A DNA stretch of 64,000 bases from Anaeromicropila herbilytica (GTDB lineage Bacteria > Bacillota > Clostridia > Lachnospirales > Lachnospiraceae). The stretch spans positions 272,001 to 336,000 of the forward strand of contig NZ_AP024169.1 in the NCBI RefSeq assembly GCF_016591975.1. Reading direction: 5' to 3'. The notes beneath the pieces were generated by a model that was not told the DNA's origin, made no database searches, and saw nothing but the letters and a program-made list of their open reading frames with translations. The position numbers and the translations under genes were made by a program. Positions 8,459 to 17,035 of the stretch are shown here, one piece after another. How positions within the stretch are numbered: the stretch's first letter is position 1; every line of letters begins with the position of its first letter.

Positions 8459-11044
8459 ATGAAACTACATAGAGAGTACATAAGAAAATATAAGAAGAAT
8501 ACCCTTGCAATCTTATGCAGTATGGTGATGACAATTGCATTGGTGGTCTGCTTATTTATCGTAACACATTCAGATAAGAATATTGACTCGTTACAAGGGC
8601 AGTATGTACGAGGGGCATATGATATTGCATTGAAAGATCTGACAAGAGAGCAGATCAAAGAAATCAGTAATGACAAGAGATTAACGCATGTTGAACTTGA
8701 AAAATATCTGTATAGTGGGATGGGAGATGCGAATCAGAAATTTGCCATTATAGCAGCAAATGGAGAGTATGTACAAGAGAGAACTAGAATACTCAAGGGA
8801 AGAATGCCAGTAAATAAGAATGAGATTGTTGCAGAGGTATGGAGTCTTAAGAATCTAGGTGTGAAGCCAGAGTTAAATACTGAGTTCACGGTAAAAGTAT
8901 CGGATCCAGGAAGTACGAAGGAAGATTGGAAGTCAGTCACCTACCGAGTTGTTGGTATTATTAGTGATAATGCAGCAAATAAGACTTATGGAAACATTGA
9001 AATCTATACCCAGTTTCAAGAAGATTATAAAGATGCATCTTTAGTTCTAAAGTATAAGAAAGGCATAGACATAAAAAAGGAAGGGAAAGAGATAAAAAAT
9101 CAATATCATCTAAAAGGAAAGCAGATTCATTATAATTATGATGTGGTAGATTACGCGTACTATCAGTCTAAGGCAAGTAAGGCGAGTCTTCTTATTAGTT
9201 TTATATTATTATGTGTCTGTGCTGTTGTGATATCAGGGGTTTACCGTATTTCTCTTATGAATCGAAGCAGCCAATATGGAATCTTAAAAGCAGTTGGAAT
9301 GCAAAAGAGACAGATTCGAGCTTTAATTGCAAAAGAACTGTATGAGATCTATTTCCTTAGTATACCACTAGGAGTTATTCTGGGTCTTGCAGTCGCCTAC
9401 TCACTGAATATGCTAACGAGAGATAAGACAATGGAGCTTATATTCTGGGGAAAGATTTATCGGATACAGTTAATCATTCCTATAGAAGAGATTGCCTTAT
9501 GCATTGTTGGTGTAGGTGTTATAGTAGGGATTATTGTAGAAATTACTAGCCACATGATTAATAGGAAGACGGCCATTGCAATAATTCGAGGAGAGCTAGG
9601 GGTTAACAATAATAAAAAGCATGTATTTATGACGAGACTATTTCAGAAAATGGAAAAGCCTTATAAAGCAATTGCCCTTAAGTATGTATGTTATGATGTC
9701 AAATCAATTGTGTTTGTGGTGTTGTCCTTAAGCATTGGAGCAAGCTTATTTATCGGATTATTCTATCAGGCAAAGCTCAATCATACAACGAATAGTTTGC
9801 AAAAACAGATGCTTTATTATAATGGTGATTTTATATTGGAGAAATTTAATGATGATCTAATAACCACTGGTCTATCAGAAAAGGTATTAGAACAGATTGA
9901 AAATATGAAAGGTGTAAGAGCGATTAGCACTCAAAGGGCATTACCAATTCGAGTACTTGATGACAAAAAGATAATAAAAAATCAGAATTATTTTGACTTC
10001 TTTGATAGAATCTCTAAGGGAGACTTCCCATTTGATAGCTACGAGGGTAATGATGGAACGGATTCTTTCTATATGACAGAATTAAAAGCATATAACAGTA
10101 CTGCACTAAAGAATCTTCATAAATATCTTCTGGAAGGAGATTATGATCCAGATAATATGAAGAAGGATTCTGTTATTCTATATATGCCAAAGACAATTGG
10201 AAAGAATGATTGGCGCAGACCTCAGAGTTATCCAAAGTCGGGAGCTTATGTTATGGAATACAAAGCGGGAGACGAAATAACGTTAAAATATCGAACCGAC
10301 CTTAAGACCAACAAAAACCAATATTATAAATTTACAGATAAAGACGCGAACTATACTTATAAAAAGTATAAGATTGCCGCAATTGCATACTATCCTTATA
10401 TGAAACAGGTCACTTATATGGCAAATGCGTATCCAACTATAATTATAAGTGAGGATCAGATGAAGGAAATAGTACCGAAAAAAGCTTATGCCACCATTAC
10501 CCTATCCGTTGATCAATCCTTAGGGAAAAAATATCTAAATCAAGTGAATAATAAACTTATCAGTCTAGTGGTTGACAATGAGGGTGCGACGGCAAGAAGC
10601 ATCATAGATCAGATACGTGATATGGACAATTTATTTAGAAAGCAGCTAATCTATTCATATGGAATAGCGTTTGTAGTTCTAGTGTTATCCTGTATTAATA
10701 TTATAAACAATCTCAAATATCGAATTCATATCAGGAAGCAGGAGATCAGTATCTATCGTGCAATTGGTATTCGACATGAAATGATATGTAAGATGATTCA
10801 CTTGGAAAATATGATATTGGGTGTAATATCAATTGTAGTGACATGCATAGCATCATACCCAATCACCGGATACTTATATCACAGATCGCAGATCAGTTAT
10901 CTGCAAGTTGGCTATCAGAATGATCTATTCATATTGGGCGTAGTGAGCATACTTACACTTATTATTTGCAATGTCGTGTCAAGAATAGTAACCAAAGGGC
11001 TTCGAGGTAGTAGCATTGTAGAAAATATAAATACGGTGGAATAG
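8459..11044 (+). CDS. FtsX-like ABC transporter permease (large, antimicrobial-peptide type)
   Basis: 861 residues, ATG with AGGAGG seven bases upstream. N-terminal TM helix (about 18-38), a ~200-residue extracytoplasmic domain, then an FtsX core with three TM helices (about 242-262, 297-318, 345-368). After a cytoplasmic loop comes a fourth helix (418-436), a second large extracytoplasmic domain (about 440-735) and three further helices to the end. This is the two-times-four-helix plan of MacB-like permeases. The cognate ATPase starts 20 bp downstream. Expected to detoxify or export a membrane-active peptide; substrate unknown. Confidence 0.88.
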   Translation: MKLHREYIRKYKKNTLAILCSMVMTIALVVCLFIVTHSDKNIDSLQGQYVRGAYDIALKDLTREQIKEISNDKRLTHVELEKYLYSGMGDANQKFAIIAANGEYVQERTRILKGRMPVNKNEIVAEVWSLKNLGVKPELNTEFTVKVSDPGSTKEDWKSVTYRVVGIISDNAANKTYGNIEIYTQFQEDYKDASLVLKYKKGIDIKKEGKEIKNQYHLKGKQIHYNYDVVDYAYYQSKASKASLLISFILLCVCAVVISGVYRISLMNRSSQYGILKAVGMQKRQIRALIAKELYEIYFLSIPLGVILGLAVAYSLNMLTRDKTMELIFWGKIYRIQLIIPIEEIALCIVGVGVIVGIIVEITSHMINRKTAIAIIRGELGVNNNKKHVFMTRLFQKMEKPYKAIALKYVCYDVKSIVFVVLSLSIGASLFIGLFYQAKLNHTTNSLQKQMLYYNGDFILEKFNDDLITTGLSEKVLEQIENMKGVRAISTQRALPIRVLDDKKIIKNQNYFDFFDRISKGDFPFDSYEGNDGTDSFYMTELKAYNSTALKNLHKYLLEGDYDPDNMKKDSVILYMPKTIGKNDWRRPQSYPKSGAYVMEYKAGDEITLKYRTDLKTNKNQYYKFTDKDANYTYKKYKIAAIAYYPYMKQVTYMANAYPTIIISEDQMKEIVPKKAYATITLSVDQSLGKKYLNQVNNKLISLVVDNEGATARSIIDQIRDMDNLFRKQLIYSYGIAFVVLVLSCINIINNLKYRIHIRKQEISIYRAIGIRHEMICKMIHLENMILGVISIVVTCIASYPITGYLYHRSQISYLQVGYQNDLFILGVVSILTLIICNVVSRIVTKGLRGSSIVENINTVE

Positions 11045-11063
11045 AACGTTGAAAGGAGACGTC

Positions 11064-11741
11064 ATGACGATAGTAGAAGTAAAAGAATTAAAAAAATATT
11101 ATGGAAAAGGTGATACCGAAGTACGAGCGCTAGACGGTGTGAATCTAAAGGTGGAAAAAGGAGAATTTCTAGCGATTGTAGGAACAAGTGGAAGTGGAAA
11201 GTCAACACTTCTTCACATGCTGGGTGGTCTAGACACACCAACCAGTGGAGAGGTCACAGTAGATGAGAAAGAGTTAAGTGTATTAAGCGATGATGAATTA
11301 ACTATTTTTCGCAGAAGAAAGATTGGATTTATCTTTCAACAATATAATCTAGTACCAATCCTAAATGTATGGGAGAATATTGTTCTTCCGGTAAAGTTAG
11401 ATGGTAAGAAAATAGATGAAATATACATAAATGACATTGTAAAAACGTTAGGTTTGACCGAAAAGATACAGAGTTTACCAAGTAACCTCTCTGGCGGACA
11501 ACAGCAAAGAGTTGCAATTGCTCGTGCCCTTGCAACCAAACCAGCAATTATACTTGCTGATGAACCTACAGGCAACCTTGATTCCAAAACGAGTCAGGAT
11601 GCTTTAGGGCTATTAAAGATAACCTGTGAAGCTTTTCATCAGACCATTGTTATGATTACACATAATGAAGAAATCGCTCAGTTGGCGGACAGGATTATTC
11701 GTATTGAAGACGGGAAGATCGTGAGTGGAGAAAGAGATTAG
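11064..11741 (+). CDS. ABC transporter ATP-binding protein (LolD/MacB/BceA type)
   Basis: 225 residues from the ATG at 11064, chosen because GAAAGGAGAC lies just upstream; an in-frame TTG at 11049 would contain the ribosome site. Walker A GTSGSGKST, Q-loop FIFQQYNLVP, signature LSGGQQQRVAIARAL, Walker B AIILADEPTGNLD and H-loop MITHN are all intact. It follows the FtsX permease by 20 bp and ends the module that starts with the regulator at 6244. Confidence 0.95.
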   Translation: MTIVEVKELKKYYGKGDTEVRALDGVNLKVEKGEFLAIVGTSGSGKSTLLHMLGGLDTPTSGEVTVDEKELSVLSDDELTIFRRRKIGFIFQQYNLVPILNVWENIVLPVKLDGKKIDEIYINDIVKTLGLTEKIQSLPSNLSGGQQQRVAIARALATKPAIILADEPTGNLDSKTSQDALGLLKITCEAFHQTIVMITHNEEIAQLADRIIRIEDGKIVSGERD

Positions 11742-11850
11742 GATAAGATCTTAAAGTATTGTTATAATTCAAACTTCCCAGTAAAAAGTTCAAACTCGTA
11801 AGTATAGAAAAGATTTAAACTAGTAATTTTGAGTTAGTATATAAATACGA

Positions 11851-11897
11851 TAAAACAAAATGGTGCAACCTTAAAGCGGTTGCACCATTTTGTTTTA
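11851..11897. terminator. Bidirectional terminator
   Basis: A perfect 20-bp stem (TAAAACAAAATGGTGCAACC and its complement) with a 7-base loop between convergent genes; A- and T-rich on both flanks, so it can serve the ATPase gene and the anti-sigma gene. Confidence 0.9.
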
Positions 11898-11908
11898 TCA
11901 AAGAGATA

Positions 11909-13297
11909 TTATTTTTCTAACGTAATCTCCACAGGTTTCTTTAGCTTTATCATAGGTGACAAACATCTTGTTAAAATAACTTTATTATCTTTTGGCCATA
12001 CAGTAGCTAGGTAATTCTCCATAGTACTATTTTGCATAGAGGTGCCACTTTCGGAATGGAACTCAAATTGGTTCCCTTTGGTATCTTTGTATTCGTGTTG
12101 AAAGAGTCCCAAGCAACCAATCGTGTCCGATGAAAATGTGATATAAGCTTTATTACCGGATCTTTCAATATTTTTAAGCTGTATGTCTTTGAGTTCAGGT
12201 GCCATGGTCTTATTTTTTAAATCAAGAGTAATTACTGCTTCTGATTTTTTCAACATGCGTATTCCAGCAAACTTAATTTTATTAAGTGTATTGGAATGAA
12301 AATAATCACTTTCAAAAAAATACTGAGTATTACCCTTTTCATCAGGACCTATTGCGGTTACACCTCCTGGATTGCCCCATGATTTTCCTGAATTATCAAT
12401 AACTTTAAAATCCAACCCATTGATAATGTAGTCATTATTATCGGGAATATTTATATTTATCTCAGTTCCGGTTGGATACTGACCTACGGAATTAATATGA
12501 ATGGTTTGCCCATTCACCTTAATATCCTTATTAAGAGTTGTAATAATCGGTTCAGGATATTTGCCCATATGAAGAGCGTAGACAAACTCTCCAAGTTTTT
12601 CATTTTTGGTGTTTGGGGTGGTTTCGAAAGTGTCCTTAGCATTAGATGCCTTTGAATCGTTATTTATTGAGTTTGTATCTTGCGATTGCGATTCTCTACG
12701 CATCGTAACATAGATTTTTAAATTCTCAGGAATTGGATAATCGCCAGAACGAATACTAGTATAATAAAGATTCTTATCAACACTGTTTCCTGTAGGGTAG
12801 CTTGTTTCACTTATATAGTCCTTATATTCTTTTCCTGATGTAGTATCTACAATCTTAGTAATATCGACATTAATGAAATCACTTTCCTTCTTCTTTAGAT
12901 GTTCTGGTACTTGAAAGAAGACAACCAATTGTTTCGTATCAGCAATAGCATAAGGAAGGCTTAAGGTGTAGCCATTACTTTTAGCTATTAGATTAACTTT
13001 CTTTACATATTTATTCTTTACTGCGTTTTGAAGTCCTTTATCGAATTGAACATATTCTGCTAGGGTTCCTATCACTGGAAGTTTAAATAGTTCTTCTGCA
13101 AAGGTAGTGTTACTATTTACTGTAATAACGAATAAAAGAAAGACTGCTACCATACTTGATAAGCTTGTTAGAAATCTTTTTCTCCTTTTACATTCGATTC
13201 TTTGATTTAAGTGTTTAACCATTTGGTTTAATTCAAAGGGATAGTCTTTGATTTCTGAAAGCGAGTCTTGATATTCTTCCATACGATCATTATCCAT
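11909..13297 (-). CDS. Anti-sigma factor, DUF4179-type membrane protein
   Basis: About 462 residues from the ATG at 13297 (AGGAGG nine bases upstream; a TTG at 13306 is less likely). Cytoplasmic N-terminus ~50 residues, one TM helix (about 48-65), then a large extracellular part that begins TFAEELFKLPVIGTLAEYVQFDKG, the typical opening of DUF4179 proteins, given here as a shortened motif FKLPVIGTLAEY. It is directly downstream of an ECF sigma gene (13 bp gap) and in the same operon, so it should hold that sigma factor at the membrane. The signal sensed is unknown. Confidence 0.85.
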   Translation of the reverse strand: MDNDRMEEYQDSLSEIKDYPFELNQMVKHLNQRIECKRRKRFLTSLSSMVAVFLLFVITVNSNTTFAEELFKLPVIGTLAEYVQFDKGLQNAVKNKYVKKVNLIAKSNGYTLSLPYAIADTKQLVVFFQVPEHLKKKESDFINVDITKIVDTTSGKEYKDYISETSYPTGNSVDKNLYYTSIRSGDYPIPENLKIYVTMRRESQSQDTNSINNDSKASNAKDTFETTPNTKNEKLGEFVYALHMGKYPEPIITTLNKDIKVNGQTIHINSVGQYPTGTEININIPDNNDYIINGLDFKVIDNSGKSWGNPGGVTAIGPDEKGNTQYFFESDYFHSNTLNKIKFAGIRMLKKSEAVITLDLKNKTMAPELKDIQLKNIERSGNKAYITFSSDTIGCLGLFQHEYKDTKGNQFEFHSESGTSMQNSTMENYLATVWPKDNKVILTRCLSPMIKLKKPVEITLEK

Positions 13298-13310
13298 AAT
13301 TGTCAACCTC

Positions 13311-13775
13311 CTAATCTTCTAATTCTAATCGCAATAGGGCTAAGGCCCTCCGTTCTCTAGTTGCAACAGTACCTTGTGGTATCTCAAGAATTACTGCAGT
13401 TTCTGCTAAAGTATAACCACCATAGTACCTTAGATAGATGACGTTTGACAGATTCTCAGGAATCTTACTTAAGGCTTCCTTTAAGGGTAGCCTATCATAA
13501 ACTTCACTAGATTCCTCTGGCAATTGATCTATTAATAGTTCATGTTTATTTTTACGAAGTATTTGAAGGCACTCATTAATTAGAATCCTGGTTAGCCAAG
13601 TCCCTAGAAATTCAGGATTTTTTATTTTTTTCCGGTTTATATATCCTTTATAAAATGCTTCATCTAATGCATCTAGGGCAAGAGTTGGATCTTTCATATA
13701 ACTGTATGCGATTCGGTATAAGGTTTCTTTGGATTGTTCCATGTGTTCCATATAATCACTTTTGCTAATTCCCAT
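13311..13775 (-). CDS. ECF RNA polymerase sigma factor
   Basis: 154 residues. Region 2 spans about 12-75 (YRIAYSYMKDPTLALDALDE and TWLTRILINECL) and region 4 about 100-150 with LRYYGGYTLAETAVILEIP followed by the recognition helix GTVATRERRAL. ATG has GGGGAGG upstream. It is the first gene of a sigma/anti-sigma operon. A TGAAAC box about 75 bp upstream resembles an ECF -35 element but the -10 is poor. Confidence 0.92.
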   Translation of the reverse strand: MGISKSDYMEHMEQSKETLYRIAYSYMKDPTLALDALDEAFYKGYINRKKIKNPEFLGTWLTRILINECLQILRKNKHELLIDQLPEESSEVYDRLPLKEALSKIPENLSNVIYLRYYGGYTLAETAVILEIPQGTVATRERRALALLRLELED

Positions 13776-14112
13776 TTGTATCCTCCCCTCTAATTATTAG
13801 ATGCATTAGATAATGATTTTTATTGATGATTTGGAAAATAGTTTCATGACTACTATAATACATTTAATCCCTAGAAATATACAAGCATTGTGAGTAAACA
13901 AGAATATTTTTGACAGCACTCGATTGTGGGCTATTCTCAGATGTTGATGATTATTTATTTGATAATTAAGGAATATATTGAAGTTTTATACTAGGTAAAT
14001 AATTGTATTTTACAATTTCTCCTTTAAATCTCCATATTAAAGTTGTAATATATCTGTAACAAATATAAAAAAGTATTAATAAATACGAAATATGTTACTA
14101 AGGAGAATAAGT
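13776..14112. promoter_or_regulatory. Divergent spacer between sigma operon and NlpC/P60 gene
   Basis: 337 bp of AT-rich DNA. On the minus strand TGAAACTATTTT (around 13833-13844) is a possible ECF -35 box for the sigma operon. On the plus side there are two TGTAA(T/C)A blocks around 14046-14062 ahead of the hydrolase gene. No ORF. Confidence 0.3.
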
Positions 14113-14652
14113 ATGAAAGTAAGTATGTATAGAATTATGGCTTTATGTGTGATAGGTTTGTTTTTATCAATAAGTAACATTGCGGTGTCAAGTGCTCATA
14201 CTAAGGTAAATGCGAGTGCAAGTGTGACTGTGAGTGAGAGTACAAGCGGTAGTACAAGCAATAGAAGAGTAGCATTGGCAGATAAAAAGACTGAATTAAG
14301 AAAGAAAATTGTTCGTTATGCATTACAATTTAGAGGGAATCCATATGTATGGGGAGGAACAAGTCTGACGAGAGGAGCAGATTGTTCTGGCTTTACCCAA
14401 TCAGTGTTTCGTGATAATGGAATCAGAATTCAAAGAACCTCTAGAACGCAAGCTACTGGAGGAAAAGTTATTTCAGAAAGTAAATTAAGACCAGGAGATC
14501 TAATCTTTTATGCAAGAAGTGGGCGAATTAATCATGTTGGAATCTATATTGGTAAAGGGAAAGTAATAAGCGCAAGTAGTGCAAGGACAGGTATTCGTGT
14601 TACATATTATAAATATAGAAAGCCAGTTAAGATGGTAAGCTATGTTGGATAA
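14113..14652 (+). CDS. Secreted NlpC/P60 peptidoglycan endopeptidase
   Basis: 179 residues from the ATG at 14113 (AAGGAGAATAAGT upstream; a further in-frame ATG at 14092 lacks a ribosome site). Signal peptide to about residue 30, a Ser/Thr-rich linker, then one C40 catalytic domain with the nucleophile in RGADCSGF, the block RPGDLIFY and the histidine in INHVGIYIG. No SH3 or LysM targeting domain is present. It should cleave stem peptides in the wall. Monocistronic. Confidence 0.9.
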   Translation: MKVSMYRIMALCVIGLFLSISNIAVSSAHTKVNASASVTVSESTSGSTSNRRVALADKKTELRKKIVRYALQFRGNPYVWGGTSLTRGADCSGFTQSVFRDNGIRIQRTSRTQATGGKVISESKLRPGDLIFYARSGRINHVGIYIGKGKVISASSARTGIRVTYYKYRKPVKMVSYVG

Positions 14653-14710
14653 TTTACTTAACTAAGAATGTATTGGTTTTACATAGAAGTTAGTATATTA
14701 TATGTAGCTG

Positions 14711-14792
14711 CAAACACCACACCTGATCTATCTCTATATAGTAAACAGTTCTATTGTTACTGTTACTATATAGGTTGTATCAAGTGTGGGGG
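14711..14792. repeat. Long imperfect inverted repeat downstream of the hydrolase gene
   Basis: CCACACCTGAT and CTATATAGTAAACAG are mirrored by CTGTTACTATATAG and ATCAAGTGTGG. It lies between convergent genes but has no T-run, so terminator function is uncertain. Confidence 0.5.
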
Positions 14793-14867
14793 ATTATAGA
14801 GAGAATTAATTATAGAGAAATAATTAAGTTGGATTACATGAAGATGATTAGTAGAAAAATTTTATTC

Positions 14868-15896
14868 TCATTTAGGAAGCTTTATCGTAAAAGTAGTTCC
14901 ATTCCCTTCGTTACTAGATAACTCTATGGTACCCTGAAATAAATCTACGATTCGTTTTGCGAGTGCAAGTCCTAAACCATTTCCCTCGGAGGAATGTGAT
15001 TTGTCTCCTTGATAGAATTTCTCAAAGACTCTTTTTTGAACTTCATCATTCATACCGATTCCACTATCTGATATTTTTATTGTAACCATAGATTCCTCTT
15101 GACTCAGTGTTACGCTAATATCACCATTAGCAGGTGTGAACTTTACTGCATTTCCAAAGATGTTAGAGAAGACCTGTGCTAAAAATTCTTCATTGCCATA
15201 GTATATAACCTGATCTAAGTCAATATCAAGATTAATATTTTTATCGCTCCACTGTGTTTCATAAAGAAGAATTACATTACGAAGTTGTTCATCCAGGCAA
15301 TAATTCTTTTTAATTGGAAGGATTTCTTGATTTTCAAGATGTGAAAGTTGTAGAATATTACCTGTTAGTTTGGATACTCTCTTGGTATTGAATAGAATTT
15401 TCTTAATATATTCATCACGTTCTTCTTCGCTAATGGATTTATTCTGTAAAAGTGTGGCGTAACCTTCGATTGCGGCGATAGGAGTCTTGAATTCATGGGA
15501 TACATTACTGATAAAGTCAGCTCGAAAGGTCTCAGTATTCGATAATTCCTCTACCATTATGTTAAAATTATGAGTCATCTCTTTAATTTCGACTGCGCGA
15601 ATATCTTCTGAGATTTTGACGTGAAAATTACCTTTTGCAACCTCTTTTGTTGCATCATTTAACATGGAAATAGAGGATAATATTTGTTTTCCACCAATTC
15701 TAGCAAATACGGTGCTAATAGCTATAGATGTTATACATATAATATAAATTGCTAAAACTGGGTGTGGTTTGTTTGCTACCAGAAAGTGAGATAAGATCCA
15801 AGCAACGGTTGTTACAACTAGCATGGATAAGGTAACAATCATGAAAACAACAAAAGCGAATAAAACCACCATTTTGATAGGTGCCTTCTTCTTCAT
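14868..15896 (-). CDS. Sensor histidine kinase with HAMP domain
   Basis: 342 residues. Two TM helices (about 8-34 and 46-64), HAMP (about 68-120), H-box FISNVSHEFKTPIAAIEGY with H134, N-box NIFGNAVKFTP, G1 DSGIGM, F-box FEKFYQGD and G2 EGNGLGLALAKR. The extracellular loop between the helices is only about ten residues. The stop of the upstream response regulator overlaps this start by 4 bp. Divergent from the fused ABC transporter at 17036, its probable target. Confidence 0.94.
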   Translation of the reverse strand: MKKKAPIKMVVLFAFVVFMIVTLSMLVVTTVAWILSHFLVANKPHPVLAIYIICITSIAISTVFARIGGKQILSSISMLNDATKEVAKGNFHVKISEDIRAVEIKEMTHNFNIMVEELSNTETFRADFISNVSHEFKTPIAAIEGYATLLQNKSISEEERDEYIKKILFNTKRVSKLTGNILQLSHLENQEILPIKKNYCLDEQLRNVILLYETQWSDKNINLDIDLDQVIYYGNEEFLAQVFSNIFGNAVKFTPANGDISVTLSQEESMVTIKISDSGIGMNDEVQKRVFEKFYQGDKSHSSEGNGLGLALAKRIVDLFQGTIELSSNEGNGTTFTIKLPK

Positions 15897-16567
15897 ACTT
15901 TCTTCACCGCCTTATAGCCTAATCCACGTATGGTAACAATCTCAAAATCTTTATTATCACGAAAGCGATCGCGCAGACGTCCAATATGAACATCAACCGT
16001 TCTTGCTTCGGTTTCTGAATCCATTCCCCATATTTCATCCATTAGTTGTTGCCTGGTAAAGATATGATTTGCTGAGAATACTAATTTATATAGAAGATAA
16101 AATTCTTTTTGAGGTAGAACAGTTTCCGTATCTTCGGAATAAACCGTGAGCGAATCATATTCTAAAAGAGTACTACCAATCTTGATTCTGCGTTCATTGA
16201 TTATCTGAGCTCTACGAAGAAGTGCTTCTACTCGAAGGACCATCTCATTCACATCAATTGGCTTTACCATATAATCATCGGTACCAGCCCGAAATCCTTG
16301 CTGTTTATCAGTAAAAGTTTCTTTAGCGGTAATCATAAGAATAGGAAGAGTGTAGTTTGACTCTCTAAGCGTCCTGGTAAGCGTGAATCCATCCATACCA
16401 GGCATCATAATGTCCGTTATTATTAGATCAACATATTCTTTATCGAGAACCTCAATTGCTTCATTTCCATCTTGTGCTCCAATTGGATTATATCCATGCT
16501 TTCCAAGAACAGTGATAAAAAGCGTTCTAAGTTCGTTATCATCTTCCACAACTAAGATATTAAACAT
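15893..16567 (-). CDS. OmpR-family response regulator
   Basis: 224 residues. Receiver domain with ED pair at 8-9, phosphoacceptor D52 in LIITDIMMPGMDG and lysine in MVKPID; winged helix in the C-terminal half (TRQQLMDEIWG, TVDVHIGRLRDRF, IRGLGYKAVKKV). First gene of a kinase operon and 469 bp divergent from an ABC transporter gene that it probably controls. Confidence 0.94.
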   Translation of the reverse strand: MFNILVVEDDNELRTLFITVLGKHGYNPIGAQDGNEAIEVLDKEYVDLIITDIMMPGMDGFTLTRTLRESNYTLPILMITAKETFTDKQQGFRAGTDDYMVKPIDVNEMVLRVEALLRRAQIINERRIKIGSTLLEYDSLTVYSEDTETVLPQKEFYLLYKLVFSANHIFTRQQLMDEIWGMDSETEARTVDVHIGRLRDRFRDNKDFEIVTIRGLGYKAVKKV

Positions 16568-16647
16568 TACACATCCTCCTTATTTTTAATATTATCTAAG
16601 TAATTGCGAACCTCTAATAGTTTTGCAATTACCTGCATATGATTCGA

Positions 16648-16885
16648 TATCAAAAGCCTTTCATAACTTACATTGTGTATATCGTTGTATAATTATTAAT
16701 TTTGGCGTAATCCGGCCGAAAGCATCGTTTATATTTTGTTAAGACTCAAAGTGAAAATAGGAACGTGAGTGAGTATTTTTACTTGTTCTGAGGCTTGAAA
16801 AAAATATGATGCTTAAGGGAAAGGTAGCCAAAATTCATAATTATACAGCGATATACACTCAGTAAGCCCAATAAGGCTTTTTACA
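16648..16885 (-). repeat. MITE-like repeat, copy 2 (inverted)
   Basis: Same element as 352-596 in the opposite orientation: TCAAAAGCCTTTCATAACTTACATTGTGTATAT at one end and the AAGGCTTTT arm at the other, with the diagnostic interior blocks GGCGTAATCCGG, AGACTCAAAGTGAAAATAGG and GGTAGCCAAAATTCATAATTAT. It separates a two-component operon from its divergent transporter gene. Confidence 0.85.
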
Positions 16886-17035
16886 CTGTAAATTTTTTTA
16901 TATTGTTATCTTAACATACAATTATCAATTCAACATCAACAAAAAGAACGTAAAAGTTCACATTGAGTTGATATTGGATTGATGTTCAGTTTAAATTATA
17001 GGGATATACTAAGAAAAAAAGGAAGGAGTATTCGT